64,000 nt of DNA from Rhizobium sp. AC27/96 (lineage in GTDB: Bacteria; Pseudomonadota; Alphaproteobacteria; Rhizobiales; Rhizobiaceae), in assembly GCF_001692325.1 (NCBI RefSeq), contig NZ_LXKN01000046.1:124001-188000 (forward strand), read 5' to 3'. Below, piece after piece: positions 25,719 through 34,921 of this stretch (its first letter is position 1; each line of letters starts with the position of its first letter). The position numbers were made by a program, and so were the translations under genes. The notes beneath the pieces are model-generated. The model had not been told where the DNA came from and ran no database searches. It worked only from the letters and a program-made list of their open reading frames with translations.

Positions 25719-25940
25719 TTTCAACGCCCTCCGGACATTGGAGAATAACGGGAAAGGAAACGCCGGAGCGCTCCTACATTTCGTTAGCGGGGCATGGATG
25801 CCCTTACCCGCTATCCTGCCGGCATTGGCTTGTGCGAAGCTGACAAGGCAAAAGGTGGCCGAACGACCGCATCGAACAGCCTCACGCAAGGCAGCTCCCC
25901 TAGTTCATCTTAGGAAGCAACGTTCAGGTGTGGACCGACG
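25719..25940. promoter_or_regulatory. Divergent flgF / motA promoter region
   Basis: 222 bp between the divergent starts of flgF (minus) and motA (plus); both operons must be started from here. No exact consensus was recognised. Control by Rem is expected from relatives, not seen. Confidence 0.4.
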
Positions 25941-26813
25941 ATGAACATTATTATCGGATTTGTAGTGACCTGCGGCTGCATCATAGGCAGCTTCATGGCC
26001 ATGGGCGGAGACGTAGGCGCTCTGTTCCAGCCCTTCGAATTTGTCATTATCGCAGGCGCCGGTCTCGGCGGCTTCATCATGGCCAATCCGATGAAGATCG
26101 TGAAGGACTCAGGCAAGGCACTGCTCGAGGCCTTCCGTCACGCGGTTCCGAAGGAGCGCGAATATCTCGATACGCTCGGCGTACTCTACGCCCTGATGCG
26201 CGATCTGCGCACCAAGTCGCGCAACGAAATCGAAGCCCATATCGACAATCCCGATGAATCGGTGATCTTCAAGGCCGCTCCGACGGTGCTGAAGAACAAG
26301 GATCTGACGGCTTTCATCTGCGACTACGTGCGCCTCATCATCATCGGCAATGCCCGCTCGCACGAGATCGAGGCGCTGATGGATGAAGAGCTCAACACCA
26401 TGCAGCACGACAAGATGAAGCCCTATCACGCGATCACGATCATGGGCGATTCCTTCCCGGCCATCGGTATCGTCGCCGCCGTTCTCGGCGTCATCAAGGC
26501 CATGAGCCACATCAACGAATCACCCGAAGTGCTCGGTCACCTCATCGGATCGGCACTGGTCGGCACCTTCCTCGGCATCATCCTGTCCTATTCCGTCTGT
26601 GCGCCGCTGGTGTCGCAGATCAAGATCGTGCGCAACAAGCAGCATCGTCTCTACGTCATCGTGAAGCAGACGCTGCTGGCCTATATGAACGGCTCCGTGC
26701 CGCAGGTGGCGCTCGAATACGGTCGCAAGACCATCTCCTCCTACGAGCGTCCGTCCATTGACGCCGTCGAGCAGGAAATGATGAACCCCGGCGGTGAAAG
26801 CAAGGCAGCCTGA
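25941..26813 (+). CDS. motA: Flagellar stator protein MotA
   Basis: 290 residues with four membrane segments: about 2-20 (IIIGFVVTCGCIIGSFMAM), 32-50, 170-190 and 200-222. The cytoplasmic loop carries charged residues, and the third segment starts GDSFPAIGIVAAVLGVIKAM, a MotA signature. It forms the proton channel with MotB (4418-5845). First gene of the plus-strand motA-fliM-fliN-fliG run, 5 bp before fliM. Length agrees with rhizobial MotA. Confidence 0.95.
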   Translation: MNIIIGFVVTCGCIIGSFMAMGGDVGALFQPFEFVIIAGAGLGGFIMANPMKIVKDSGKALLEAFRHAVPKEREYLDTLGVLYALMRDLRTKSRNEIEAHIDNPDESVIFKAAPTVLKNKDLTAFICDYVRLIIIGNARSHEIEALMDEELNTMQHDKMKPYHAITIMGDSFPAIGIVAAVLGVIKAMSHINESPEVLGHLIGSALVGTFLGIILSYSVCAPLVSQIKIVRNKQHRLYVIVKQTLLAYMNGSVPQVALEYGRKTISSYERPSIDAVEQEMMNPGGESKAA

Positions 26814-26818
26814 AAACC

Positions 26819-27766
26819 ATGAGCCAGCAATCCGCATCCAAGGCACAGACGATGGACCGCACCCTCTTCGCCAAGCTCACAGGCAATCTTGGCGATCAGG
26901 CGCTGCTTGCCAAGATCGGCACGGCCTTCTCCCAGGTCTATGCCGAATTCCTGCCGGATATGATCAAGAACGAGACCGGTCTCGACAGCGGTATCGCCTA
27001 TGGCGGCTGCCAGTCCGGCCTCATGAAAGACCTGATCGCCGGTCTTGGCGGCAACCACGCCCTGGTCAACGCCTCGCTGCGCAATTGGTCATCCAAATTC
27101 GTGCTCGGCTGCGGCTCCGGTTTCATCATGACGCTGATGGAGCATATGCTGGGGGGACGCGCCGAAGACATGGAAGCGGCCATTGCCCGGCCGCTTTCGG
27201 TGATCGAACTCGATCTTTCCGTCATGGTGTTCGAAAAGATCGCCAATGTGCTCCGCTCGGCGGTCAATGCTCAGGGCGGCTTCGAGCCCTATCTCGATCC
27301 GCCCTACAATGTCGAAGAGGCAATGGCGCAGATCACCGATGAGAATGACGATTTCGCCGCCGCGATCACGATGACGGTTTCGCTCGGCAAGTCCATTTCC
27401 CAGATCGTCATCATCGTGCCGCAGCGCGACCTGCTGCGCACCGTCGTCAGCGCGCCGCGAGCGAAGAATCCGACGGCCGCCTCGCAGGCATGGTCGGACC
27501 AGCTCAACGAGCAGGTTCGCCGCTCGCAAGTGACGCTCGAGGCGCGCATCCGCCTGCAATCCCTGACGCTCGACACGATTTCCAAGCTCGCGGTCGGCGA
27601 TACCATTCCCTTCATGGACAATAGCGGCGACGTGCGGGTCGAGGTCAGCGCCAACAGCAAGGACCTCTACATCTGCGAGTTTGGCCGCTCTGGCGAAAAT
27701 TACACGGTGCGCGTCAAGGACAATGTGAATTCCGACGACGAGCTTCTGCGGCACCTGATGAATTGA
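26819..27766 (+). CDS. fliM: Flagellar motor switch protein FliM
   Basis: 315 residues: N-terminal part (possible CheY-binding segment) is unlike the enteric LSQxEIDAL motif, then the middle domain (about 60-220) with SLRNWSSKFVLGCGSGFI and ELDLSVMVFEKIANVLR, and a C-terminal SPOA domain (about 235-310) with LEARIRLQSLTLDTISKLAVGD kept in two parts and IPFMDNSGDVRVEVS. Member of the C-ring switch with FliG and FliN. A later ATG (MDRTLF) would remove 11 residues. Confidence 0.92.
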   Translation: MSQQSASKAQTMDRTLFAKLTGNLGDQALLAKIGTAFSQVYAEFLPDMIKNETGLDSGIAYGGCQSGLMKDLIAGLGGNHALVNASLRNWSSKFVLGCGSGFIMTLMEHMLGGRAEDMEAAIARPLSVIELDLSVMVFEKIANVLRSAVNAQGGFEPYLDPPYNVEEAMAQITDENDDFAAAITMTVSLGKSISQIVIIVPQRDLLRTVVSAPRAKNPTAASQAWSDQLNEQVRRSQVTLEARIRLQSLTLDTISKLAVGDTIPFMDNSGDVRVEVSANSKDLYICEFGRSGENYTVRVKDNVNSDDELLRHLMN

Positions 27767-27775
27767 CCAGCCGGC

Positions 27776-27790
27776 GGGTGGCTCCCACCC
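27776..27790 (+). other. Intercistronic hairpin between fliM and fliN
   Basis: Perfect 6-bp GC stem (27776-27781 with 27785-27790, CTC loop), no T run after it. May affect mRNA stability; it is not a convincing terminator. Confidence 0.3.
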
Positions 27791-27830
27791 ACGGCAGCTT
27801 GAGGCAAGTTTCAACTGGAATAGTGATTTC

Positions 27831-28361
27831 ATGGCTACGAAGACGACACAGCAAAGCAACGAGGAATCGCTGGAATTTCCAAACAGCGACGCCGCATTGG
27901 ACGACGCCATCGATGGTCTGCGCGGCGTCCTGAAGAAGGATAGCGACGGCGGCATGCCGGATTTCGCAGCTGACCAGTTTGGCGCGGAGCCCAGCACCGA
28001 CCTCTCCACCTTCGGCGATTTCGGCGACGAGGATTCCGGCCCAGCCTTCGCGGACAGCGATTTCGGCGAAGCCTCTTCGGCGCCCGCCGCTCTTGGCAGC
28101 GCGCTGGCCGCCAATCTCGACATGATCATGGATATCCCGATCGACGTCCAGATCGTGCTCGGCACCAGCCGCATGCAGGTCTCCGGCCTGATGAACCTGA
28201 CCGAAGGCGCAATCATAGCGCTCGACAAGAAGATCGGCGAACCGGTCGAAATCACAGTAAACGGCCGCAAGATCGGCCGGGGCGAAATTACCGTTCTGGA
28301 ACATGACGACACCAGGTTCGGTATCAAGCTCACAGAAATATACAACACGAAGAAAAGCTGA
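27831..28361 (+). CDS. fliN: Flagellar motor switch protein FliN
   Basis: 176 residues. An acidic, Ser/Asp/Phe-rich N-terminal extension (about 1-90) precedes the SPOA domain (about 95-173): LDMIMDIPIDVQIVLGTSRM, LTEGAIIALDKKIGEPVEI and GRGEITVLEHDDTRFGIKL. FliN lines the base of the C ring. The start lies 64 bp after fliM, and fliG follows. Confidence 0.95.
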   Translation: MATKTTQQSNEESLEFPNSDAALDDAIDGLRGVLKKDSDGGMPDFAADQFGAEPSTDLSTFGDFGDEDSGPAFADSDFGEASSAPAALGSALAANLDMIMDIPIDVQIVLGTSRMQVSGLMNLTEGAIIALDKKIGEPVEITVNGRKIGRGEITVLEHDDTRFGIKLTEIYNTKKS

Positions 28362-28410
28362 ACCCGGCTCATGATGAGCCCAATCCCGGTGAGGGATGGA
28401 GACGAAGACC

Positions 28411-29454
28411 ATGATGGACTTTGACGATTTCAGCGGCGCACTCGCCGAGAAACCGTTATCGCAGACTGAAAAAGCGGCCGCCGTCCTTCTCGCCATGGGA
28501 AAGCAGGTAGCAGGACGGCTGCTCAAATATTTTACCCAGAATGAATTGCAGATGATCATCGCCTCGGCGCAGTCGCTGAGGCTCATTCCGCCGGACGAAC
28601 TGGCGCAACTCGTCGCGGAATTCGAGGATCTGTTCACCGAAGGCGCAGGCCTGATGGACAATGCGAAGGCCATCGAGAGCATTCTCGAGGAAGGCCTGAC
28701 ACCGGACGAAGTGGACAGCCTGCTCGGCCGCCGCACCGCCTTCCAGGCTTACGAGACCTCCATCTGGGATCGCCTGGGCGAGGCCGACCCGGTCTTCGTG
28801 GCCAAGTTCCTCCTGCGCGAGCATCCGCAGACCATCGCCTATGTGCTGTCGATGATGCCTTCCGCCTTCGGAGCGAAAGTTTTGCTGCAGCTTCCCGAAG
28901 CGCAGCGTCCCGACATCATGAACCGCACGGTCAACCTGAAGGACGTCAGCCCGAAGGCAGCGCAGATCATCGAGAACCGCGTTCTCGGCCTGATGGCGGA
29001 AATCGATGCGGAGCGCAACGCTTCCGGCTCGACCAAGGTCGCCGACCTGATGAACGAACTCGACAAGCCTGTGGTCGACACCCTGCTCAACTCGCTCGAA
29101 TCGATCAACAAGGAATCGGTCGAGAAGGTCCGTCCGAAGATCTTCCTCTTCGACGATCTGATCCGCATGCCGCAGCCAAGCCGCGTCCTGTTGCTCAACG
29201 ATATCGCCTCGGACATCCTGACCATGGCGCTACGCGGCTCAAGCAACGAGATTCGCGAGATCGTCCTGTCCTCGATCAGCCCGCGTCAGCGCCGCATGAT
29301 CGAATCGGATCTGCAGATGGGCAATGCCGGCGTAAATCCGCGCGAAATCGCCATCGCGCGGCGGGCCATCGCACAGGAAGCCATCCGTCTTGCCAACTCC
29401 GGCCAGATCGAGCTCAAGCCCAAGGAAAATACGCCTGTGGAAGAAGCAGCTTGA
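28411..29454 (+). CDS. fliG: Flagellar motor switch protein FliG
   Basis: 347 residues from ATG 28411 (GGAG 9 nt upstream; ATG 28396 would add five residues). Three FliG domains: N-terminal LSQTEKAAAVLLAMGKQVAG, middle with the EHPQ motif (REHPQTIAYVLSMM), C-terminal torque region with FLFDDLIRMPQPSRVLLL and IRE-IVLSSISPRQRRMIESDL. It binds FliF and meets MotA. Encoded between fliN and flhB; fliF is elsewhere, at the end of the che operon. Confidence 0.95.
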   Translation: MMDFDDFSGALAEKPLSQTEKAAAVLLAMGKQVAGRLLKYFTQNELQMIIASAQSLRLIPPDELAQLVAEFEDLFTEGAGLMDNAKAIESILEEGLTPDEVDSLLGRRTAFQAYETSIWDRLGEADPVFVAKFLLREHPQTIAYVLSMMPSAFGAKVLLQLPEAQRPDIMNRTVNLKDVSPKAAQIIENRVLGLMAEIDAERNASGSTKVADLMNELDKPVVDTLLNSLESINKESVEKVRPKIFLFDDLIRMPQPSRVLLLNDIASDILTMALRGSSNEIREIVLSSISPRQRRMIESDLQMGNAGVNPREIAIARRAIAQEAIRLANSGQIELKPKENTPVEEAA

Positions 29455-29497
29455 TCTCACCGCGACTCACTTGAATCGTCTTAGAGTGCTTAGCTTA

Positions 29498-29520
29498 GGG
29501 CCGCGTATGATGCGCGGCCC
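29498..29520 (+). terminator. Hairpin with T-rich tail between fliG and flhB
   Basis: Perfect 8-bp GC stem (29498-29505 with 29513-29520, 7-nt loop) followed by CTTTCCGTTT, 43 bp after the fliG stop and 26 bp before the flhB start. Looks like an intrinsic terminator or attenuator that would lower flhB transcription relative to the switch genes. Confidence 0.6.
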
Positions 29521-29546
29521 CTTTCCGTTTGCGAAGGACGACTGCT

Positions 29547-30626
29547 TTGGCTGGCGAAGACAAAGACAGTAGAACAGAAAGGCCGACGGAGAAAAAACTC
29601 CGCGACACCATGGAGAAGGGCAATGTGCCTCACTCCAGGGAGGCAACCATCTTTGCCTCCATGCTCGCGACCGTCATCTATGTCACCTTCTTCCTGCCGG
29701 AGCGTATCGGCCGCATGGGAGAAGTGCTGCGCGATCTCTTCGAAAAGCCGGATCAATGGCAGATCGAAACCGGGCCCGACGCGATTTCGCTTTTCACCCG
29801 CATAGGCTGGGAAGCCGGTAACCTGGTGATGCCCGCCGTCGTGCTCTTCTTCACCTTCGGCATCGGCGCCTCGATTTTCCAGAACCTGCCGACACCGGTT
29901 CTGGAGCGAATCAGGCCGCAATTCTCGCGAATCTCACCGGCATCCGGCTGGAAACGTCTTTTCAGCATGACCGGCCTGGTGGAGTTCGGCAAGTCGCTTG
30001 CGAAGATCGTTCTCGTCAGCATCGTCATGTTTTTCGTGCTGCGCAGCCAGTTCTTTCATTCGATCGATTCGATGGCTTCGGACCCGCAGACCATCTTCGT
30101 GCGCCTGTCGACGATCGTTCAGCGAATCCTGATCATCGTGCTCCTGGCGACCGCGGTCGTCGGCATCGCCGACATTTTGTGGAGCCGATATCACTGGTTC
30201 GACGAGCTGAAGATGACCAAGCAGGAGGTCAAGGACGAGCTCAAGCAGTCACAGGGCGACCCGATCGTCAAATCGCGCCAGCGCTCGATCGCACGCGACC
30301 GCGCCCGCCGGCGCATGATGAAACAGGTTCCGCGCGCCACCCTCGTTATCGCCAATCCGACGCATTTTGCCGTGGCGCTGCGCTATGTGCGTGAGGAAGG
30401 CGACGCGCCCGTCGTCGTTGCGAAGGGCCAGGACCTGATTGCGTTGAAGATCAGAGAGATAGCCGAGGCTAACAATATTCCGGTTTTCGAGGATCCGCCC
30501 CTCGCGCGCTCCATGTTTGCGCAAGTCTCGGTTGATAGCGTCATCCCGTCAGTATTTTACAAGGCCGTCGCCGAGCTCATCCATCGGATCTATGCCGCGC
30601 AGTCGAATAGAAAACGGGTACGATAA
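29547..30626 (+). CDS. flhB: Flagellar export switch protein FlhB
   Basis: 359 residues from TTG 29547 (reads M-AGEDKDSRTERPTEKKLRD over two stretches, with AGGAC upstream); the six residues before it are unlikely to be coding. Four membrane segments at about 30-50, 85-110, 140-160 and 185-205, then the cytoplasmic domain with the self-cleaving VIANPTHFAVAL (NPTH) site. FlhB sets the export specificity and changes it when FliK signals hook completion. TTG start and the hairpin upstream suggest low expression. Confidence 0.94.
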   Translation: MAGEDKDSRTERPTEKKLRDTMEKGNVPHSREATIFASMLATVIYVTFFLPERIGRMGEVLRDLFEKPDQWQIETGPDAISLFTRIGWEAGNLVMPAVVLFFTFGIGASIFQNLPTPVLERIRPQFSRISPASGWKRLFSMTGLVEFGKSLAKIVLVSIVMFFVLRSQFFHSIDSMASDPQTIFVRLSTIVQRILIIVLLATAVVGIADILWSRYHWFDELKMTKQEVKDELKQSQGDPIVKSRQRSIARDRARRRMMKQVPRATLVIANPTHFAVALRYVREEGDAPVVVAKGQDLIALKIREIAEANNIPVFEDPPLARSMFAQVSVDSVIPSVFYKAVAELIHRIYAAQSNRKRVR

Positions 30627-30631
30627 ACCAA

Positions 30632-31072
30632 ATGAAAAAATGCCCCTACTCTGCCGAACGTGAAAAAATCCTCGCGGAAGCCATCAGCCCCGTCGCGAGT
30701 GAGCTGCGCCTCCTCGACGCCGCCGATCTGATCTCGTTGCTCCGCTTCGAACGATACGGCAATCTCGCCGACCTCGTAGCCTCGGCGGCCGAACTCTATT
30801 TCCTGCCCGGTACTGTCAATTTCGGCCTCGGTGGCGATTACAAGCTCGATTGGGGCGGCCCTGCGGAAGTGACTATCGACCTGGAAATCAAGCCGCCGGG
30901 CGTGACCGTCTATGCCAAACTGGCGCTGGCGGAGCATTATGCCGGCATCGAGATAAACCATATCGCCTTCGACAAGGCGTCCACCGATCCCGATGAGAAC
31001 ACGGCGCTTTTCGCGCGTAGCCTGAGGGACGCGCGTTATGTGACGCGCGGCGAAACAGCACGGGTGTTCTAA
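30632..31072 (+). CDS. Conserved protein of unknown function downstream of flhB
   Basis: 146 residues starting 5 bp after flhB. No signal peptide or membrane segment; predicted mixed alpha/beta with VASELRLLDAADLISLLRFE and a strand-rich part (about 60-110). No family recognised. The tight spacing after flhB and co-orientation with the switch genes point to a motility role or at least co-expression. It ends just before a dispersed repeat. Confidence 0.6.
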   Translation: MKKCPYSAEREKILAEAISPVASELRLLDAADLISLLRFERYGNLADLVASAAELYFLPGTVNFGLGGDYKLDWGGPAEVTIDLEIKPPGVTVYAKLALAEHYAGIEINHIAFDKASTDPDENTALFARSLRDARYVTRGETARVF

Positions 31073-31087
31073 GCCGTTCAAGACGTC

Positions 31088-31193
31088 AGAGCACTTCCAG
31101 GAAAAGTGCGTAGCGGTTTTCCGTCCGGAATGCGTCAAGAAACAAAAAAGATAGAGCGTTTTCGTGATTCGAAGAAAAGCGGAAATGCTCTAG
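31088..31193. repeat. Rhizobial dispersed palindromic repeat (about 106 bp)
   Basis: Ends form an inverted repeat (AGAGCACTTCC at 31088-31098 and GGAAATGCTCT at 31181-31191, 10 of 11 matching) and the inside is A/T-rich with scattered symmetry. The whole block matches in character a repeat I recall as common between genes in Rhizobium genomes. It fills the convergent gap between the flhB-linked gene and visR and may act as a bidirectional terminator. Confidence 0.6.
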
Positions 31194-31228
31194 AGATTTA
31201 CGAAAGCTATCCGCCGAGGCGCTGAAAA

Positions 31229-31975
31229 TCAGCTAATGTAGCCGAAGCGGATCGCTTTCGCGATCGCCTGGATGCGATTGACGCTATCGAGCTTGATGGT
31301 CGCAGAGCCGAGATAGGCGTTCACAGTGTGGACCGACAATCCCAGCTTCTCGGCGATTTCTTCACTGATGCGCCCGTCGCCGGCAAGCTGCAGGCAGGCG
31401 ATTTCACGCTCGCTGAGGGCTTCGGCGTCCTGGGAGCGGCGCTCGTCCAGCGACAATAGCGCCATCATGATCTGGCAGCTGCGACCATGCAGCTCGACGA
31501 TCATATCGCTCGCCAGATCCATGAATTTTGCGGTGAAGACCACATAGCCGTTGCCAACCGCCCCCAGACGTACGGGAAAGGCGACGCCGGCAAAGGGCAG
31601 AAGATGCGGTTTCAGGCGCTGGGTAAAGGCGGCAAAGTCCGGTGTCTCGGCGGTGCTATCGCTATCCCTGCCGTTCCACATGAGCGGGAGCAGCGATTTG
31701 TCGATGTGCTCGATCATGGCTTCGCTGTAAGCCTCAACGAAAGCCTTGCCCATAACGGAATTGGCCGACCCCCAATTGTCGAGTTCGCTGACGAGACGCT
31801 GCTTGTGCGGCAAGCCTGAGCCATGGAGGCGATAAACTGCGAAATGCTGCGCATCGATCAGCTTCTGCATCGACACCAGCTTCGGGAAGAGATCGGAGCG
31901 GCCAGAAATCCGGCCCGAACGGGTTAGCCGCGGTTCCGCCGGCATATCCGTCGTCCTGTCTGGCTGATAGCGCAT
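31229..31975 (-). CDS. visR: LuxR-type motility master regulator VisR
   Basis: 248 residues (a Met at residue 11 is an alternative start). N-terminal ligand-type domain (about 30-175) and a LuxR/GerE helix-turn-helix (about 185-245): LSEREIACLQLAGDGRISEE, IAEKLGLSVHTVNAYLGSA. In Sinorhizobium and Rhizobium, VisN and VisR act together at the top of the flagellar hierarchy and activate rem and the flagellar and chemotaxis genes. It follows visN by 11 bp. Confidence 0.92.
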   Translation of the reverse strand: MRYQPDRTTDMPAEPRLTRSGRISGRSDLFPKLVSMQKLIDAQHFAVYRLHGSGLPHKQRLVSELDNWGSANSVMGKAFVEAYSEAMIEHIDKSLLPLMWNGRDSDSTAETPDFAAFTQRLKPHLLPFAGVAFPVRLGAVGNGYVVFTAKFMDLASDMIVELHGRSCQIMMALLSLDERRSQDAEALSEREIACLQLAGDGRISEEIAEKLGLSVHTVNAYLGSATIKLDSVNRIQAIAKAIRFGYIS

Positions 31976-31986
31976 TCAGTGAGCCT

Positions 31987-32724
31987 TCAAACGAGATTGT
32001 TTCGCACGGCGAAGGCGATTGCCTCCGACCGGGTCTTGGTGGCGGTCTTGCGCATGACGCTGGTGATGTAGTTATTGATGGTATTGCGCGAGATGCCGAG
32101 GATCATGGCAATCTCGTCACTTGTCTTGCCTTCGGCGATCCAGAACAAACATTCCAGCTCACGTTCGGTAAGATCGAAATCGCGCTCGGACTTGCTTTCG
32201 AAGCAGCGGATCGAGCTGGCGAGATAGCCTGACAGCAGGCCGACATCGCGCAACCGCTCCGGCAAGAGCGTCTCGGATTCGCGGACCAGCAGCAACAGAG
32301 AGAAGCGTGTACGACCGACATTGAACGTCAAAGCGTAATATCGGCGGCTGATGCCATCAGGCAGCTCGACGTCGTCCGGCAAGGAGGCCAGGCTCGGCTG
32401 GAACAGCGACATGCATTTTTCCAGCTCGCCGATACGGCCATAGCCGCCCGTCAACTCCGATGCCAGCCGCCTCACGAGATCGAAAGGCCAGTCGGACGAC
32501 ACGACGAAGTCCAGCCCGCTTTCCTGGATGAGATCGCAGCGCGCCAAGAGGTAGCCGTAGGCACCCGCATAGCTCGTCAACGAGCGAAGGCCGGCTTGCA
32601 GATAGGCCGGGCCGGAAACGGTACCCAGCTGCAGAATGAGCTGCTCGCGCGACATGGCGCCTGTGGACGCGACCGACCGCGCATCCCAATCGCCTTTGCT
32701 CGTCTGCGATATCTGCATGTCCAT
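31987..32724 (-). CDS. visN: LuxR-type motility master regulator VisN
   Basis: 245 residues from ATG 32724 (MDMQISQTSKGDWDAR); the frame stays open for 58 more codons but they read as intergenic. N-terminal sensor-like domain (about 25-170) and a C-terminal LuxR helix-turn-helix with LTERELECLFWIAEGKTSDE then IAMILGISRNTINNYI. Partner of VisR; both are required in relatives. Shares an operon with visR. Confidence 0.92.
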   Translation of the reverse strand: MDMQISQTSKGDWDARSVASTGAMSREQLILQLGTVSGPAYLQAGLRSLTSYAGAYGYLLARCDLIQESGLDFVVSSDWPFDLVRRLASELTGGYGRIGELEKCMSLFQPSLASLPDDVELPDGISRRYYALTFNVGRTRFSLLLLVRESETLLPERLRDVGLLSGYLASSIRCFESKSERDFDLTERELECLFWIAEGKTSDEIAMILGISRNTINNYITSVMRKTATKTRSEAIAFAVRNNLV

Positions 32725-33214
32725 TCTTGCATTTCCTGCCACTGTTGGACGATCATTCGTCAACGAGAGCACTATTCCGTTGAAACCCGGTGCATCACCC
32801 TGGAAAGCGGATATCGACCTTCCGCAGGGCATCAGAACCGAATCATTGTCTACCGCGATACAAACACATCCCGGTGAAAGCGGGTGGATGAAATACACCC
32901 ATCATTGAATTTCATGTGGGCAACCGGATCGGCACAGGCGTTGCGGACACAATCAGCGAACCATGAACTGATTTTTCCCGCGCTCCGGACTCTGCAACAC
33001 TTCGAACCGGCGATACGCTGAAATCGAAGGCCTGTTCGCGCGAACTGAACAACTGATACGCAAAGGCACTTTACCAGTAAGTCGATTCTTTATGCCCAGC
33101 AACGGAATTGCAAGCGAAATTCCATCTTACGAACACGTCAAACTATCCGGCAGCGGCTAACGGGTCACAGTTTTCTCAATATTGCAGGCAGAAACCACCG
33201 GGATAAAGCAAAAA
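32725..33214. other. Intergenic region upstream of visN
   Basis: 490 bp between the visN start and the che-operon terminator, with both flanking genes on the minus strand. It must contain the visNR promoter. Less GC rich than its neighbours around 33060-33190. No RNA gene, repeat or small ORF with a ribosome site was convincing. Confidence 0.4.
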
Positions 33215-33234
33215 GACCGGGATTTCTCCCGGTC
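33215..33234 (-). terminator. Intrinsic terminator of the che operon
   Basis: Perfect 8-bp stem (33215-33222 with 33227-33234, TTTC loop) directly followed on the minus strand by TTTTTGCTTTAT, 7 bp past the fliF stop. A textbook intrinsic terminator ending the icpA-to-fliF operon. Confidence 0.93.
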
Positions 33235-33241
33235 CTGTTGA

Positions 33242-34921
33242 TCAGGCTGCCTTGTCGACGGCCCATTTTCTGAGGATCTTTGCGGCGCGTTCCTCGCTGA
33301 TTTCCACCATCCGCGACAGGCGACGCTCCGGTCCTTCCTTGACCCGACGGTTGAAGGTGCCGCTATCGTCGCCCATCGTCAGCAGATCGTCGGTGCTGTC
33401 GAAGCCGAAGTCGGAGCCGAAGCCGTCCATCAGCGCGGCGCCGGGGCCGCCGACGGCGGGAGCGAAGTCGGGCAGCTCCAGGCCGGCCGCCTCAGGCAAT
33501 GCCGTGCCACCGGCTGCGCCGCCGCCTAGCGAGCGGATCAGCGGACGGAAGCCCATCCAGACGATGAGGAAGGCGACGGCAACGAAGGCCAGCGAGTTGA
33601 TGATACCGGCCATGTTGCGGCTCAGCATATCGGTGATGCTGAAGCTGGAGGCCGTATCTTCGAGCAGCTGGTTGTCGAGGAAGTCCATCGCATTGACGGT
33701 GACGATGTCGCCACGACCCTGGTCGACGCCAGCAGCAGTCGCCACGATCTTCTGCATTTCGGCGATATAGGCGTCGATCTTCGCCTGATCGGCACCCTGG
33801 CCGAGCATCTGCGCGACGCGGCCCTTGTTGACCACCACGGCGACGGAGAGCTTTTCGATCTTGTAGCTGTTGCGCGTCGTGGCCGTCGTCTTGCTGTTGA
33901 TTTCGTAGTTGGTCTGCTCTTCGCGCTTGTCGGACTGGTCGTTCGACGTCGGCGTATTGCCGCCGGATTGCGGAGCGGCCTGCGGAATATTCTGTTCCAC
34001 GGTCGCCGCGGTATCGGGCTGGTTCTGCTGCGACTTCTGCGCTTCCTTCACCGTGCGGACCGAGCGTTCGACCTTCGAATCCGGATCGTAGGTAGTTTCC
34101 TGCACCTGCTGGCTGTCGGTGTTGAGCTGCGCCGTTACGCTCGAGCGGAAATTGTCCATGCCGAGGAAGGGGGCGAGAGCCTTGTTGATGTTGGATTCGA
34201 CTTCGCTCTGTACATTCTGGACGATGCCGAGATTGCGGGTGAGCACGCCATTGCTGGGGTCGTCACCCGATGCCAGCAGCTGGCCGGTCGAGTCGAGAAT
34301 GGTAACGTCGTCGACCTCGAGCCCCGGAACGGCCGAGGCAACGAGATGCCGGATCGCCGATGCCGATTTGCGGGCTGCCTCGGAACTGGCACGGATCATC
34401 ACCGAGGCCGTCGGCTTCTGATCCGCCTTACGGAAATTGCCGGTATCCTGCATGACGATATGGACGCGTGCGGCGCTGATGCCTGCGATGGAGGTGATGG
34501 TACGGCCGATTTCGCCCTCAAGGGCGCGAACGCGGGTGACTTCCTGCATGAAGGAGGTGAGGCCGAGCGAACCGACATTGTCGAACAGCTCGTAACCGGC
34601 ATTGCCGCTATTGGGCAGGCCACGCTCGGCAAGCAGTGCGCGAGCCTTGCCGGTCATGCCTGCCGGAACAGTCAGGCTGGTGCCATCCGTGCCGACCTGG
34701 AAATTGATCTTGGCTTCTGCGAGCGCGATGCTGATCTGGTTGAGATCCGTCGCATCCAGGCCGACATAGAGTGTCTCCTGGGAAGGCTTATTGACGTAAA
34801 GGGCTGCAAACAGGATCAGGACCATGGACACAACGCCCACGCCACCCAGGATCAGCAGCCGCGTTCTCCCGAGATTCTGGATGTTCCGGAACAATGGAAC
34901 TAATTGATTTAACAGATTCAT
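33242..34921 (-). CDS. fliF: Flagellar MS-ring protein FliF
   Basis: 559 residues: membrane segments at about 20-45 (LLILGGVGVVSMVLILFAAL) and 435-455 (SLAFVAVAFLIVWMGF), ring-building domain with SLTVPAGMTGKARALLAERG and LEGEIGRTITSI, and a C-terminal tail for FliG ending KILRKWAVDKAA. FliF starts assembly of the basal body. In rhizobia it sits at the end of che operon 1, as here, 165 bp after cheT. Confidence 0.95.
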   Translation of the reverse strand: MNLLNQLVPLFRNIQNLGRTRLLILGGVGVVSMVLILFAALYVNKPSQETLYVGLDATDLNQISIALAEAKINFQVGTDGTSLTVPAGMTGKARALLAERGLPNSGNAGYELFDNVGSLGLTSFMQEVTRVRALEGEIGRTITSIAGISAARVHIVMQDTGNFRKADQKPTASVMIRASSEAARKSASAIRHLVASAVPGLEVDDVTILDSTGQLLASGDDPSNGVLTRNLGIVQNVQSEVESNINKALAPFLGMDNFRSSVTAQLNTDSQQVQETTYDPDSKVERSVRTVKEAQKSQQNQPDTAATVEQNIPQAAPQSGGNTPTSNDQSDKREEQTNYEINSKTTATTRNSYKIEKLSVAVVVNKGRVAQMLGQGADQAKIDAYIAEMQKIVATAAGVDQGRGDIVTVNAMDFLDNQLLEDTASSFSITDMLSRNMAGIINSLAFVAVAFLIVWMGFRPLIRSLGGGAAGGTALPEAAGLELPDFAPAVGGPGAALMDGFGSDFGFDSTDDLLTMGDDSGTFNRRVKEGPERRLSRMVEISEERAAKILRKWAVDKAA

